Assembly: GCA_947179485.1 (NCBI GenBank)
Contig: OX359247.1
Location: 62,655,131-62,719,130 of the forward strand
Reading direction: 5' to 3'
Length of the DNA: 64,000 nucleotides
Source: Allacma fusca
Taxonomy: Eukaryota > Arthropoda > Collembola > Symphypleona > Sminthuridae
The notes under the pieces are model-generated. The model was not told where the DNA came from. It saw nothing but the letters and a program-made list of their open reading frames with translations, and ran no database searches. Positions 45,421 to 56,286 of this stretch are shown piece after piece. The first letter of the stretch is position 1. Each line of letters begins with the position of its first letter. The position numbers were made by a program, and so were the translations under genes.

Positions 45421-48400
45421 TTTATAAGCATTTCTGGAGTTCATTTCTAGTTGATACACATTAGGTATCTAACAAAACAACTGATTTGGTCTGAACGGTT
45501 CCATGGTCATTGTTAACTGATTGTCGGGCGATGTATGGAATTTAATAGAACAGCACAAGGATTTAAAAGGGAAACTTGACTATTTATTTATTTCACATTG
45601 GGTGCTGTTAAGACTTTTATATAAGGAACCGGACGGAACATTCTCTAAAACCTATTTTAAGAGATACTTGAACTTAGAGTATAGAGCTAGTAGTAGTGTG
45701 TCAATGATCTAATGCACAACTCGTGATATGCATGTGACGATGCCCTCGCAGGTGTCTATTAATTCAACTAATTACTAAAATTTAAATACTCACTTTATGA
45801 ATACTATTGTATGGATTTGTTGGTGTCTCTGTCTCAAGCGTGTGAACATATAAAATATACATAGGTATAAAAATTGAGAAAGTAAATATTCTTATGTTTG
45901 AACATTTCTACCTCTTAACTCTTGCTACGTGACATTTAACGGCAAGGCAACTCTCAAGCCCATGGTAAGTAGGATAACCGGGTACTCCATCAGCATTTCC
46001 AGCTGTGGAGGATGCGGGATTTCGCAATCTCATGTAGAGATCATTGACAAACCTTGCTTTTACTAAAGAGGGAATGTTTTAAATAATTCTGAGCTACAGT
46101 CATCTTCAGAGATGATAAGAGAGTCTTATAGTCAGTTGCGGAGAAGAAGTACGGAACTTCTGCTCGTAGAGTGGACTAGAAAACATGCCCAGCGGAATAC
46201 CACCTGAAGATGCCCGCATCAGGAGGTCGGATCCAATACTTGTCTTGAGTGTATCTTTGTAACAGTTATTTCAGTACGTCTTTATTAGAATAAATCCAAG
46301 TTGTGATCTTTATAATCTACCCAACTGTTCCCAAATGTCAATCCCAAATGTTAAACCCAATGTTCCTGGGCTACATCCACCCTCCCGGTGTAGAGATATA
46401 ACAATATTACTGCAATAATGAAATGTTACGATATTTTGACATTGTATTCTACACGATGCTATATTTCGAGCTTTATTTAATTAATTTACACCAATTTTAT
46501 GGAACTAATGTTTCGTAATGTACTAGAAATAAATATTCCAATTTTGTGAGCTAGCGAGCTTAATTTAATTTCCAGCTCAGTTTCTGTACTGAAACATTTC
46601 CATATTAGGTGCTGAAATGAAGATGTAAAAACGCGTACACATATATTGTAGATTATCATATTAAGAGAGATGTATAATTATAGCACAATACTGTATGTAT
46701 ATGGTATAAAATTAAATTTTGTATGTCCGCTACTACTATTTTTCTGAGTGTTCTTGACAATTGTAACTTGTTAAAATATGTATACAGAATCTATGGATTT
46801 TTATGTAGACATTGAGTGTAAATTTCTCTATTTATTCCACACTCGTAGGGTTTTAAAATACAATTTAAAGTTCAAATTCTTGACATGTTGTTTATTATTG
46901 TACGTAATTATACGTATATGTGATTCTAGTTTGAGAGTCAGCTCGTATTTGTACCTGTATCATCTCACTGTGATTGATGTTTAAGGTGAGGAAAGAAATT
47001 GGTAATATTTTGAATTCTGTACTGAATAAATAAAACTTTTCTCCATAAACGCTTATCGCTTATTCGAGAGCTTAAATGATTCTACTAACGGTCAGAACTT
47101 TACTCTCTTTTTTACCTTACGTGAATGCAAATTATTCTGAAGGAAGTGCTGTAGCGAATAATCTACGTTTATAGGTTATACTTATATATAGTTGTCACCC
47201 GCCCTTTGCCCAGAAAAGGAGTGACTCATAAAATTTTCGATTCCCTCATTTTGCAGTAAATTTAGCAACAGATTTCCTATTTTTTTTTTATTTCATTGGC
47301 CCATATCAATATTTCAGATCACAGGGTTCAGGAACGAAAAGCAAAGTAAGAGTGTTTTGTAGAATGTATCTGTCAACTTAATTTCCTTATTGCCATACAA
47401 TTTTTTTCTCAAAATGCTCGTTATTACATCTCTACTTTTAGAATTATGGTCATGCCCGGAAGGGACAGGGAACAAGGTTGTAGAAATTCTGCTTCAGTGT
47501 TCAGGAACGCAAATGAAGAAAATTCGGAGGAGTTTCCAGACCTGTTATTTTATCATGGAGGACTGGGCCATTATACAAATATTTCAAAGCAATTCTCTTG
47601 TATTAATTTTATTGGGATTGATTTTCATCAATAAGCAGTCCGTTTTAAAAACTGCAGCCACATCACCCAGGAATGTGAGGCAAGTAAAACCCTTTGTTCC
47701 TGCTCGAAATTTTTGAAATAATTCATAATCTTCGCTCACGTGAATTAATGTGACAATAATACTATTATAAGAAATATTTTAGTTGGAGAACATGCCAAGA
47801 AATGAAAATGGGATAATGTTAGGCTTTATGGAGTATATTGCCTACAATTACTTAGAACATTCAAATGGCCAAAACTAGACTTTAGGATTCCACTTGATAT
47901 AATTACCTTGAATAGCACAAGTCAGATACCAGGATGAACGTACTCTGTGGAATTATCCAAATGTATGCCATTTCTAAGAAAGTTACAAATTCAATTGGAT
48001 GTGAAACGGGGGATGCTTATTGGCATATCATTCGGCTGAGACACCGTTCGGTTCAGACGTAGATACTTTGAATTGCATTATACGCTATCATGCTGGAATA
48101 CATTTTGGAATTGAAATTTTCTTTGATAATGTTTTCCTCAAAAATAAAACGATACTGAAAGATTTACGGAATTTTTCTTTTCGTTGCTCTATCTTTGTCT
48201 ACGCCCATGAATCCATCAAATGGAGTATATTTATGGACTTTTAGCATGTTTCAGTGTTACTTAAACATTTTCGTCAACTTTCGAAAATGAATTTGTGAAT
48301 GTAATATAGTACATACAAATTTAAGTCAGACAGGGAGGCCCCATTGAATATTTGAAAAGGGGTTGAATACCTTCAAGATCAATTTTGTAAGGAAAAACAC

Positions 48401-49072
48401 ACGGCGACGGGATTATTGGGCGTACTAGAAAAATCTGCATAATTTTTGATACAGAAATTAGATTTTACCTTTAGTGTCAGTACGATCACTTTTTGGACCC
48501 ACGTTGTGACATATTGGTATTCTCTCAATTACGTCAATGTTGAAAGAATTTTCATAATCTGCAATGCTAACTAGTGCAATGTATGTAAGGCAGTAATATT
48601 TTACAAAAACATATCCTATGACATGGTAATTCGGAAATTTCTTAATGGATAGATAATAATAGAAAGTTAAAATAAAGGAATTAATATAAAGGAGCGACAC
48701 CATTTAAGGAATTCTATAAACTACATGCTGTAGCGTAAACATGTAAATAATAATTAATAGCCTCGATCGCATTTCAGGGTGTTATCCTAAAATGTTTTGA
48801 ATGCATGCATGGTATGCTCATAGCCTGCGTGCAATAATTTAATACTAATAATGAATTTCTTGTTCATTCAAATTAATTTTGAGGGGAAGAGTATAATATA
48901 CTCTATAATAATAATAATTATTATTATTATTCTTGTAGATTTTATTGCTAAATGAATTAATAATATTTAAAATTTACGAATAATATAAACTTGTTTGGAC
49001 TGAAAGCATTTCCAGACCTATGTCTACCAACCTCTTTGAAGTTTGGCCTTTCATGCCTTGCATTGTTGACAC
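45421..49072. other. RTK 3' flank and intergenic DNA
   Basis: Candidate poly(A) signals AATAAA occur at 46289-46294 and 47025-47030, either of which could end the receptor transcript. A diverged copy of the TACAGGGTG-associated repeat lies at about 47190-47710. An AAT/ATT palindromic microsatellite is at 48903-48937. I found no further gene. Confidence 0.5.
47190..47710 (+). repeat. diverged copy of the 54250-55021 MITE family
   Basis: Shares ordered blocks with the element at 54250-55021: AGGAGTGACTCATAAAATTTT near the start, TAGCAA then TTTCATTG, a GGAGNNTTTCCAGACC-like middle, and ACCCAGGAATGTGAGGCAAG near the end (ACCCAAAAATGTGAGGTAAG in the other copy). Termini are eroded. The open frames here are fortuitous. 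Confidence 0.4.
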
Positions 49073-49084
49073 CCCTAGCAGAAA

Positions 49085-49400
49085 ACGAACCACCACGGAC
49101 GTCGAAGCAAGGGCTCTGACGTCGAGGAACGTTCTGTGAACGTAGCGACATTAGTTATGTACAAGTTAACAGCATAATGAACGTCAAAAGAACGAATAGA
49201 ATGTTCGTCCATTCAGCAACGTAACCGGAACGTGTTGGTCATGTATAATAGTGACGTCATTATTTAGTGCAAGTATAACGTTTAGCCGACGTTCATTATG
49301 GAACTTGCCATGAACTACAAGTATATGAAAGAACCAAGCACGTCCTTACGACATTCATGCAGAACAAATAATTACGTTCTCACAAGAAAACGTGCAATGC
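49085..49400. promoter_or_regulatory. left subterminal ACGT cluster
   Basis: I count 13 ACGT tetranucleotides in this stretch, mostly within GACGTC, AACGTT, GAACGT or CACGTC contexts, in AT-rich DNA where one or none would be expected. These are probably binding sites for a transposon-encoded protein. Confidence 0.7.
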
Positions 49401-49464
49401 ATTTTTGAGCATGCGTTAATTCTCTTCCCGCTTGAAGCATGCAAAGCCATGCTGGGTACGGTCA

Positions 49465-49550
49465 GCATATAATCTTCCTTCTTTACATTTAAATTCTGCG
49501 AAGGTAAGTGCCATAATTTTGTGATTTTTAGTTGAAATTTATAAGTGCAG
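49465..49550 (+). promoter_or_regulatory. transposon promoter and shared 5' splice donor
   Basis: CATATAAT at about 49466 could be a TATA box. A strong donor GCGAAG|GTAAGT at 49503/49504 is followed by acceptors TGATTTTTAG (ending 49531) and ATAAGTGCAG (ending 49550), just before the transposase ATG at 49561. A matching acceptor GAATTTTGTAG sits directly before the second gene's ATG at 51641. Confidence 0.5.
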
Positions 49551-49560
49551 TTAAAATAAA

Positions 49561-51606
49561 ATGGGGAAAAAGTCAGTTGGGGCTCGGCAGCAACGACGTA
49601 TTATACAAAATGCAGTGGAATTAGAAATAAGGAAAACATTTGAACAACGTCAAATTCAACCCAATCTATCCAAGGAAGCTTCAGAAATAACTGTAAGCAA
49701 AAGTACAACAGAAATCCAAGACAATGCCGGCATTGTGAATCAAGTTTGTCCAGAAGTTCTGGAATATCAATTAAACGAGCAGATGTCAAGTTGTTCAAGC
49801 TACAATGATTCGGACAACGATTCAATAGTGTCAACTGAAGATCACTTGGATATCATCGATGAAAATAATGAAGCTGATTCTTTAGAAGAACAACTAAGAC
49901 GTTGGGCTGTCACACAATCGATTACTCACCAAGCGCTCGACAAATTATTATTGGTTCTGCAACATCATCATCCAAAATTACCGAAATCCGCAAAAACATT
50001 ATTGAGAACGCCCAACGATGCTCCAATCAAACAGCTACGCACATCCGGGGAAATTTTATACACGGGAATAAGAAACGGCATAGTGAGGAAGCTAAACCAG
50101 GAAATAGATTTTACATCGAATTCACTCACTATGCATTTTAGTATAGACGGCTTACCAATAAGTGGCAGTTCAAATAAATGTTTTTGGCCAATTCTGTGCC
50201 AGCTACAAGAATGTGAAGACAAGAGCCCTTTTGTTGTACAGGTGTATTTGGGAAACTCCAAACCGAAAGATTTAGATGAGTTTTTAGGACAATTTTGTTT
50301 AGAGTTAAAGTATTTACTGGAAAATGGAGTAATATTTCAAACCAAAACTCTAATTATCAATATGCCTAAATGTTTGTTCATTTGTGATGCTCCGGCGCGC
50401 TCCTTTATTAAAGCTGTAAAGGGGCATACTGGCTACTTCAGTTGTGAAAAGTGTGAAATGGAGGGAGAATGGGAAAACAAAGTTGTATTTCCAGAGGTAT
50501 CGTCAAAATTGAGATCCAATGAAAGTTTTACGAAAAGGGAACAAGAAGAACATCACGTATTGCCATACATACAAAATAAATCGCCCCTCGAAACTGTGGG
50601 TATAAATATGATTTCTCAGGTGCCTCTGGAATACATGCATCTGATATGCTTAGGGGTTGTCAAACAATTGATATCCCTGTGGGTTCAGGGTCCCCTGCAG
50701 GTCCGGCTGCAATCATCGCAAGTGAAAGTTGTAACACAACGTCTGAAGAATGTACGAGAATATATTCCATTAGAATTCCAGCGTAAACCTAGGGACCTCG
50801 AGTGCTTTGGCCGATGGAAAGCAACGGAGTGCAGATTATTTCTTTTGTATCTTGGTCCGTTTGTTCTACAAAACATTTTGCCATCGGAATTGTACAATAA
50901 CTTTTTACTTCTAAGCACCGCAATCAGATTGTTAGTTTCCACCAATTCCCACATGTACCCAGCTGCTGGAGGCCTGTTGCAGATGTTTGTAAAGCATTAC
51001 AAACACCTATATGGAAGCAAGAATGTCGTATACAACGTGCATAACTTATTGCATTTAGCCAATGAAGCGATACTTAATGGAAGTTTAGACACATTCAGTG
51101 CTTTTCCCTTTGAAAATTTTTTGGGGAAAATTAAACGCAAACTGCGATCAGGGAACAAACCCCTTCAACAATTATTCCGCCGACTAAGAGAGGATTCAAT
51201 AGTTACTCCGACAAACCATATACAGTATCCCCGTTTGCAACTCAAATGGTTTTTAGGCCCAGTACCAAATAATTCAAAATTTGAGCAATTCAGGAAATGT
51301 GTGGGAATTAATTTTACCATAACTGCTAGAGGCAAAGATTCGTACTGCAGAACAAAATTGGGCCAAATAATTCAAGTTGTAAATATTTTAAAAGCTCCGG
51401 AGCACATTATACTGGTAGCAAAAAAGTTAAAGTTCACAGGGAATTTATTCGATTATCCGTTTGAATCAATGAAGTTACAAATTGGGGTCGCAAAAATTGA
51501 AAGTGAAAGATTGTTTTGTGTTGAATTTTCAAGTATTTCGCAGAAATTGTTGTGTATACCTGACGAGCAAGCGCTGATTTTTTTCCCGTTATGTCATTCT
51601 GTATAA
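49561..51606 (+). CDS. transposase of a two-gene TIR element
   Basis: An uninterrupted 681-residue protein. It belongs to a family widespread in arthropod and cnidarian genomes that pairs with DUF4806 proteins and is distantly like CACTA Tnp2 transposases. Visible features: Lys/Arg- and Gln-rich N-terminus; SIDGLPISGSS with Asp196; FICDAPARSF with Asp276; a CEKC Cys pair near residue 295 in GYFSCEKCEMEGEW; PLEYMHLICLGVVK near 357; and FPFENFLGKIKRKLR with Glu518. Asp196, Asp276 and Glu518 are my candidates for a DDE-type catalytic triad; this is inference. It should cut and rejoin the element ends in the nucleus. It is intronless apart from a likely 5' untranslated intron. The lack of frame damage suggests recent activity. 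Confidence 0.85.
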   Translation: MGKKSVGARQQRRIIQNAVELEIRKTFEQRQIQPNLSKEASEITVSKSTTEIQDNAGIVNQVCPEVLEYQLNEQMSSCSSYNDSDNDSIVSTEDHLDIIDENNEADSLEEQLRRWAVTQSITHQALDKLLLVLQHHHPKLPKSAKTLLRTPNDAPIKQLRTSGEILYTGIRNGIVRKLNQEIDFTSNSLTMHFSIDGLPISGSSNKCFWPILCQLQECEDKSPFVVQVYLGNSKPKDLDEFLGQFCLELKYLLENGVIFQTKTLIINMPKCLFICDAPARSFIKAVKGHTGYFSCEKCEMEGEWENKVVFPEVSSKLRSNESFTKREQEEHHVLPYIQNKSPLETVGINMISQVPLEYMHLICLGVVKQLISLWVQGPLQVRLQSSQVKVVTQRLKNVREYIPLEFQRKPRDLECFGRWKATECRLFLLYLGPFVLQNILPSELYNNFLLLSTAIRLLVSTNSHMYPAAGGLLQMFVKHYKHLYGSKNVVYNVHNLLHLANEAILNGSLDTFSAFPFENFLGKIKRKLRSGNKPLQQLFRRLREDSIVTPTNHIQYPRLQLKWFLGPVPNNSKFEQFRKCVGINFTITARGKDSYCRTKLGQIIQVVNILKAPEHIILVAKKLKFTGNLFDYPFESMKLQIGVAKIESERLFCVEFSSISQKLLCIPDEQALIFFPLCHSV

Positions 51607-51640
51607 AATCAAAAATTAATAATTATTGTGAATTTTGTAG

Positions 51641-53766
51641 ATGAGTTCCATGTATGCTTTAGTGGATTTTATTAAAGAAAAGGCGGCGGATGGGACTACT
51701 CCTTGTGAAATTGTTCCGATGTCGTGGGTAACAGAAGATATGCAAAAGTGCAGCTTCCCGGAAATCAAGGCATACACAAAGGCATTCAAGCATTGCCCGA
51801 AGCCAAATCCGAATTGGAAGCGTAGTGCAGTAAAGGTCGCGTATGTTTCAAGTATGCTCATACTTTTGGTTAAACAAATTAAAGCACTCGATATCATTTA
51901 ATTTAAATTACTGAGTTTATTCAAATGGTCTCAATTATGTTGTGTTTCAGGTAATTTAGATGCAGTAAAAGTGTACCGCGACGAAGTAATAAGAAACGGA
52001 TCTGGCGTATCAGCTGTTGAGTCTGAGCCTGAGAACGGTAGTGCAATGCCTACAAAAGGAATTAACTCATTGCTGAAAGCCATTCCACCGAATTCTAGTG
52101 ATTCAGAAACATCCGAAGCCGAAGTTAGGTCATCCAAGAAGAATATGAAAAAATCGAATCCCTTACCTGCCGCACCGGCTGTGCCATCAAAAATTTTTGA
52201 ACTGATTTCGCCCAGCGACATCAGCCCTACAGCGAACGGTCATCAAAATCCGACAGCACATAGTAGTTCCAGAACATTTGTTTGTGACCTGAACGACATA
52301 GGTTCTTTGGGAAGGTCAAACCAAAATTCCCAGGAGAGCATGACTGAAAATCGATCTGTTTCAGGTACTTACACTGTGTAGAGTTAACATATGAATTTGC
52401 TCCGCTCTATCCCATATAAGGGAGTAAATTTTGATTGGTATAATTACCTTATTTAGTAGCAAATTTAATTGTATTGAGTTTTAGTGTCGAGTTTTACCAT
52501 TATGTCGAGTGACCTAGGTCAAAAATTATGGTCAAAGTGGACCAAACTGAATCTGAGTTTTTTCGTGGTGCTTTAAGAATTTATTGTTTTATTGACACGC
52601 AAGAAGTTTTACGAGCAGTATTTCGATGCAAATTAGGGTTTCTCAAATTTTGTACTATTTCTAGGGAGCTAAATATGACGCCATGATGGGAACAGTTGTA
52701 AAATTGACAAACCAAAACATAGAGCAATTGTAAGAAAAATTCCACGTCAGGGGCAAGAGTGGGGTTTAGGTGGAGGGGCCAGTCTTAAGTCAAAAATAAT
52801 GTTTTATTAAACGTAGTTTTTGTGGCAAATGTTTCGAGTCATAAAATTGAGAAACTACTTTTTTCCAGTTATATGGGTGTGAAGATTAATTTTGGAATGT
52901 TTTAGAATGAATTTAACCAATTTCTAATATTCCTTTAATATTCGAGCATTGTGTCATTCATAGTAAACTTTGAAATGAATGAATTTGTAAATGGTGTATA
53001 TAATTAATTCTGACTTGAATTTTTAATAGCGTTGTGTTTGAGTTCAATACAGGTTTCGAAAAAATATTGTTGCAAAGAATGGAACGAATGGAACGTAAGG
53101 TCGACCGATTAATGGATGTTCTGGAGCAGCAAAGGAGTGATTCTTTTAATTCAATTGACAAGCCGGAAAGCTGTCCCGAACTACCACTTCAGGATTTGAC
53201 AAGTGTTGAATGTTTTGACAAATACCTGCATGTAGAGACTAATTTGACTAACTTGGTAATAATTCAATGATAACTTTCGTTTAATTCAGACATCAAAATG
53301 GTCTAGCTTTTTGCATTAATAATTTATTGTATGGCTCACACGTAGGTCCCGTTTCTATCCAAAACGGGTGGATCTGGAGAGAAGGATTGCACGGAACGAA
53401 TCATGAAAAAAGTGATGTCTGATGAGCTCGCATCTCGCTTTAATTGGGCTGGTGTTGTGCGTAAGAATGTGAAGCCCAAAATTGGCTTTAAAAAGTTTGA
53501 AGCAATACTGCGCTTAGTTAAGAGTAAGTTTCCCCATAATCCATAATATTTTTAAGTAACAAATGCTTTATTTCAATATGATTTAATAGTATTAGGCAAT
53601 TGTTTATTTATTTTTCAATTTCTACAATATTTCAGCAACAGTTCATGCAATGGACAAGGGAGCAACTGATAAAGGAATCGAAGGTTGTATGATTTACTGG
53701 TTGAAACATGCAAAACGCAGAGTTCCAGCCCAAGGTGTTGAGCATCACCTATCAGACGATGACTAG
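51641..53766 (+). CDS. DUF4806-domain transposon accessory protein, five exons
   Basis: Exons 51641-51851, 51951-52364, 53053-53255, 53346-53523 and 53636-53766 join in phase to 1137 nt (378 residues). The N-terminal part (EIVPMSWVTEDMQKCSFPE ... PNPNWKRSAVKVAYV) is the small Trp-containing module typical of these proteins. A Ser/Glu-rich linker follows, then a coiled-coil stretch (LLQRMERMERKVDRLMDVLE), and a C-terminal DUF4806 domain (LTSVECFDKYL; GGSGEKDCTERIMKKVMSDE; SRFNWAG; GCMIYWLKHAKRR). Its function is unproven; by analogy with En/Spm TnpA it may bind the subterminal ACGT repeats. An AATAAA lies at 53894-53899. Intron 2 holds a nested repeat. Confidence 0.85.
52395..52960 (+). repeat. 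repeat copy inside intron 2 of the DUF4806 gene
   Basis: Blocks CATATAAGGGAGTAAATTTT, TAGCAAATTT and GACCTAGGTCAAAAATTATG occur in the same order and spacing as in 54250-55021 and in about 57410-57800. Termini are not clear. If the transposon is young, this insertion may be even younger or may have been carried along with it. Confidence 0.45.
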
Positions 53767-53893
53767 CAATCGGAACTAAAGTTTACATTAAAAATTGCTT
53801 GTACAGTGCTTTTTTGCAAACGAATGCGTTCATGTAATCAAATAATTTTCAAATTTTTGTATGCTATTCTTGTTCTGCTGTCACTAACGAATC

Positions 53894-53899
53894 AATAAA
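53894..53899 (+). terminator. transposon poly(A) signal
   Basis: AATAAA, 128 bp after the DUF4806 stop and before the right subterminal cluster. It would serve transcripts of both genes. Confidence 0.6.
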
Positions 53900-53969
53900 A
53901 TTATTTAATATTGGCATCCTTTTTGAAGACGTTTAGATTCATTTAACATCAATTTTTATGTACTAAGTA

Positions 53970-54165
53970 ATTACGTTAAACCAAACCGTACTATCAACAC
54001 TATGTATATGCGTTGTATGAACGTACTTCTGGATGTTAGTAGAACGTAACATTCTGACGTGCCTCCGACCTGCCACTTCCGGACATTTGGTATGGAAATG
54101 CACGTCCACTTGTACGTTCACCTGACGAATGTACGTACATAAATGACGTACAAGTTACGTCCACG
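53970..54165. promoter_or_regulatory. right subterminal ACGT cluster
   Basis: I count nine ACGT tetranucleotides (GAACGTA, GACGTG, CACGTC, GTACGT, GACGTA, TTACGTCC and others) next to the right inverted repeat, mirroring the left cluster. Confidence 0.7.
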
Positions 54166-54249
54166 GAACTATTTTTTCTGCTAGGGACGGGTTTGAACTT
54201 CCTAATTAATGAATGCGGACAAACTTATTGATCTTTCTGCATAGGATTT

Positions 54250-55021
54250 TATAGGGTGTCACAAAAGGATTTATGCCAACTCTAGCCCAAATAAGGGAGC
54301 AAATCATAACATTTTTGATTGCCCCAATTTGTAGCAAATGCTTTTCCAGATTTAATAAAAAATTTTTCATTGACCTAGGTCAATATTTTGCCTTCACAGG
54401 GATCACAAACGTGCAGTAAAGCTGGAATGTCCTGTCATCTCGGAATTCGACATTTTTTTATTTCAGTGCAAATTTTTAAAGGATATCTTTCGAGACTCGT
54501 ATGTGGGAAATTTTATGGGCTTTCCGGAGAACTATGCGACAGGTCTCTGGTTTGATAATAATTTGTCGACATAAAAATTGGTCCAAGGCAGCAAGGTTGG
54601 GGGAAATTAATGTAATTCTAATGAGCGAAACTGGGGAAGACCGGAAAAGGGAGAATTTCTGCTCGCCCCATTTTTTCTCACAGATCTGCCCTTTGTAAAA
54701 ATATTTCGAAGAACTGGGATTGTAGCGAATTTCTTTGGAATTCTTTTGAGTCAAATAAGCACATTCCAAGTCTAGCTCCGGTTGCAGGACCCAAAAATGT
54801 GAGGTAAGTTTTAAATAAAGAGAAAATTATTGTTGAATTCCAAAATTATAACACATTCCGACTTTGCTTCACGTTCGTAACTTCCGTGACCACTAAAATT
54901 GACCGATGTCAATGTAACAAGTTTTAGAAAATCTGCAAAAGAATTTTCTACGAAGTGGGGGAATCAAATATTTCATGATTCGCTCCCTTATGTCGGCTAG
55001 GTTGTTCAGTGGCACCCTGTA
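54250..55021. mobile_element. TACAGGGTG-type MITE, about 772 bp
   Basis: The left end TATAGGGTGTCAC and the reverse complement of the right end TACAGGGTGCCAC are inverted repeats. Inner pairs also match in inverse: AATAAGGGAGCAAATCAT at the left against ATGATTCGCTCCCTTAT at the right. There is no coding capacity. The TA at each tip would suit a Tc1/mariner-like TA target. Related fragments occur elsewhere in the window. Confidence 0.7.
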
Positions 55022-55445
55022 ATATCTACAAAATATAGCTATTATAAATGTGCGAATTTGTTACAACTCTGGTAAAACCTTTATATATTACATTCCCTAT
55101 AACTTTAAAAGATTTTAAAAATCAAGGCTTGTCGTACCCGGAGTATTGACGAGTGCTTGCGAAGAAAGCATTCCGATGGATGGTGCCCTTCTATTTTGTT
55201 CCTACTTTTTGAGGATTAATTTAACATTGATAAATTTTACATGAAATGCCTGGAAGCCTCTTAAAAGCCACAGGAATTGCTTTTAACATGGCTTAGCCAT
55301 ACTAGAACTGTTCACAGCAAACCCGATAAAAATCATTGATTTTGATTGGGCAGACTGTGTGTTACATCTCTTGGTACAAACAGTAAGTAATAGCATATGG
55401 TTAATACAACTCAGAAATTTATTAATTTTCATTATTATGTTTGTA

Positions 55446-56284
55446 CAGGAAAAACTCGATATAACGGATGGCTCTACAACGGATATTTAGTTACACCGGA
55501 CAGATTTATTTGTCCCGACAAGGCTCCCATATAACCAATGCTAAAAATATTGCATACAACGGACATTTGTATACCGGAAAATTAGTTATAACGGACACAC
55601 TTTGAAGCCCTTTGGAAACATTTTGCATGCATATCACGGATTTTAAGCGGAAATTTATTACAAAATATTCGATTGGCTCCCTTTAACATGTAATCGTTAG
55701 CCAAGGCAATTCAAACGTTTGTTACTCATATATGTATGTAGCATGAATGGTCATATTGGGACCAAATCGTTGCACATACATTTTGGTTGAATGAATAAGA
55801 ACTCTTGAACACTTACGTGTTTCATCTAATTAGTTTGGATTTATGCCTTGCAACTTGTTCACAGTGCTAAAATGTCCGAAAAATCAAACCGAGTTTAAAT
55901 TTAGGAGAAAAAGCAAGTATTATTAAAATTCAAAGTGGGAACTCTCAAACTCAACTATTCAAAGATCGTGCTCTAGCATCAACCAGAGTGAATGATATTT
56001 GGAAGAAATTGTTTAAGTGTTCACGTAAAAATGGACTTATTAAATTATTGTACTTCTATATTTAATCAATTCAATGTTTCTACAGTTGAATAATTATTAT
56101 ATTATTAGTCTGGTGTTTCCATGTTGTATTTCGATGAATTTAAGTCAATATTCCTAATCAGCCTTGTTTGTCATTTCGGAAATTATATAACGGATAAAAT
56201 CCGTTATGTGCATACAACGGAAATTTTGTATATCGGACAAATTTTACCGGTCCCCTGGAAATCCGTTATATCGAGTTTTTCCTG
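55446..56284 (+). mobile_element. pogo/Tigger-like deletion derivative, 839 bp
   Basis: Perfect inverted repeats begin CAGGAAAAACTCGATATAAC (about 24 bp each) and are flanked by TA on both sides (55444-55445 and 56285-56286), the Tc1/mariner target. The CTCGATATAACGGA terminus is characteristic of pogo/Tigger elements. Further ATAACGGA copies lie subterminally. From about 55873 the interior retains a frame-damaged transposase N-terminus: LNLGEKASIIKIQSGNSQ and later RVNDIWKK resemble the CENP-B/pogo HTH. The DDE domain is absent. Confidence 0.88.
55873..56045 (+). pseudogene. pogo-like transposase N-terminal remnant
   Basis: An ATG (MSEKSNR) is followed by a stop, then in a shifted frame by the helix-turn-helix-like LGEKASIIKIQSGNSQTQLF and VNDIWKKLFK, matching the CENP-B N-terminal domain of pogo transposases. 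The catalytic domain is missing. Non-functional. Confidence 0.65.
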
Positions 56285-56286
56285 TA

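Larger units (their letters stand above)
49073..54186 (+). mobile_element. intact-looking two-gene DNA transposon (CACTA-like candidate)
   Basis: A 5114-bp element bounded by inverted 13-bp repeats CCCTAGCAGAAAA (49073-49085) and TTTTCTGCTAGGG (54174-54186), with GGACGT again shared a few bases further in. Inside lie a transposase gene (49561-51606) and a DUF4806-type gene (51641-53766), both on the plus strand with undamaged frames. ACGT-rich subterminal clusters occupy both ends. The flanks share only AC on each side, so a 2-bp target duplication is possible but unproven. The layout of TIRs, subterminal repeats and two proteins recalls En/Spm (CACTA), though the tips do not begin CACTA. Confidence 0.85.

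Noticed and set aside
47390..47716. 108-codon open frame
   Set aside because: Lies within a diverged non-coding repeat copy; relatives at 54250-55021 have no matching frame.
49073..54186. Assigning the element to a classical CACTA family
   Set aside because: The tips read CCCTAG rather than CACTA and no 3-bp duplication is visible. I kept only CACTA-like candidate.
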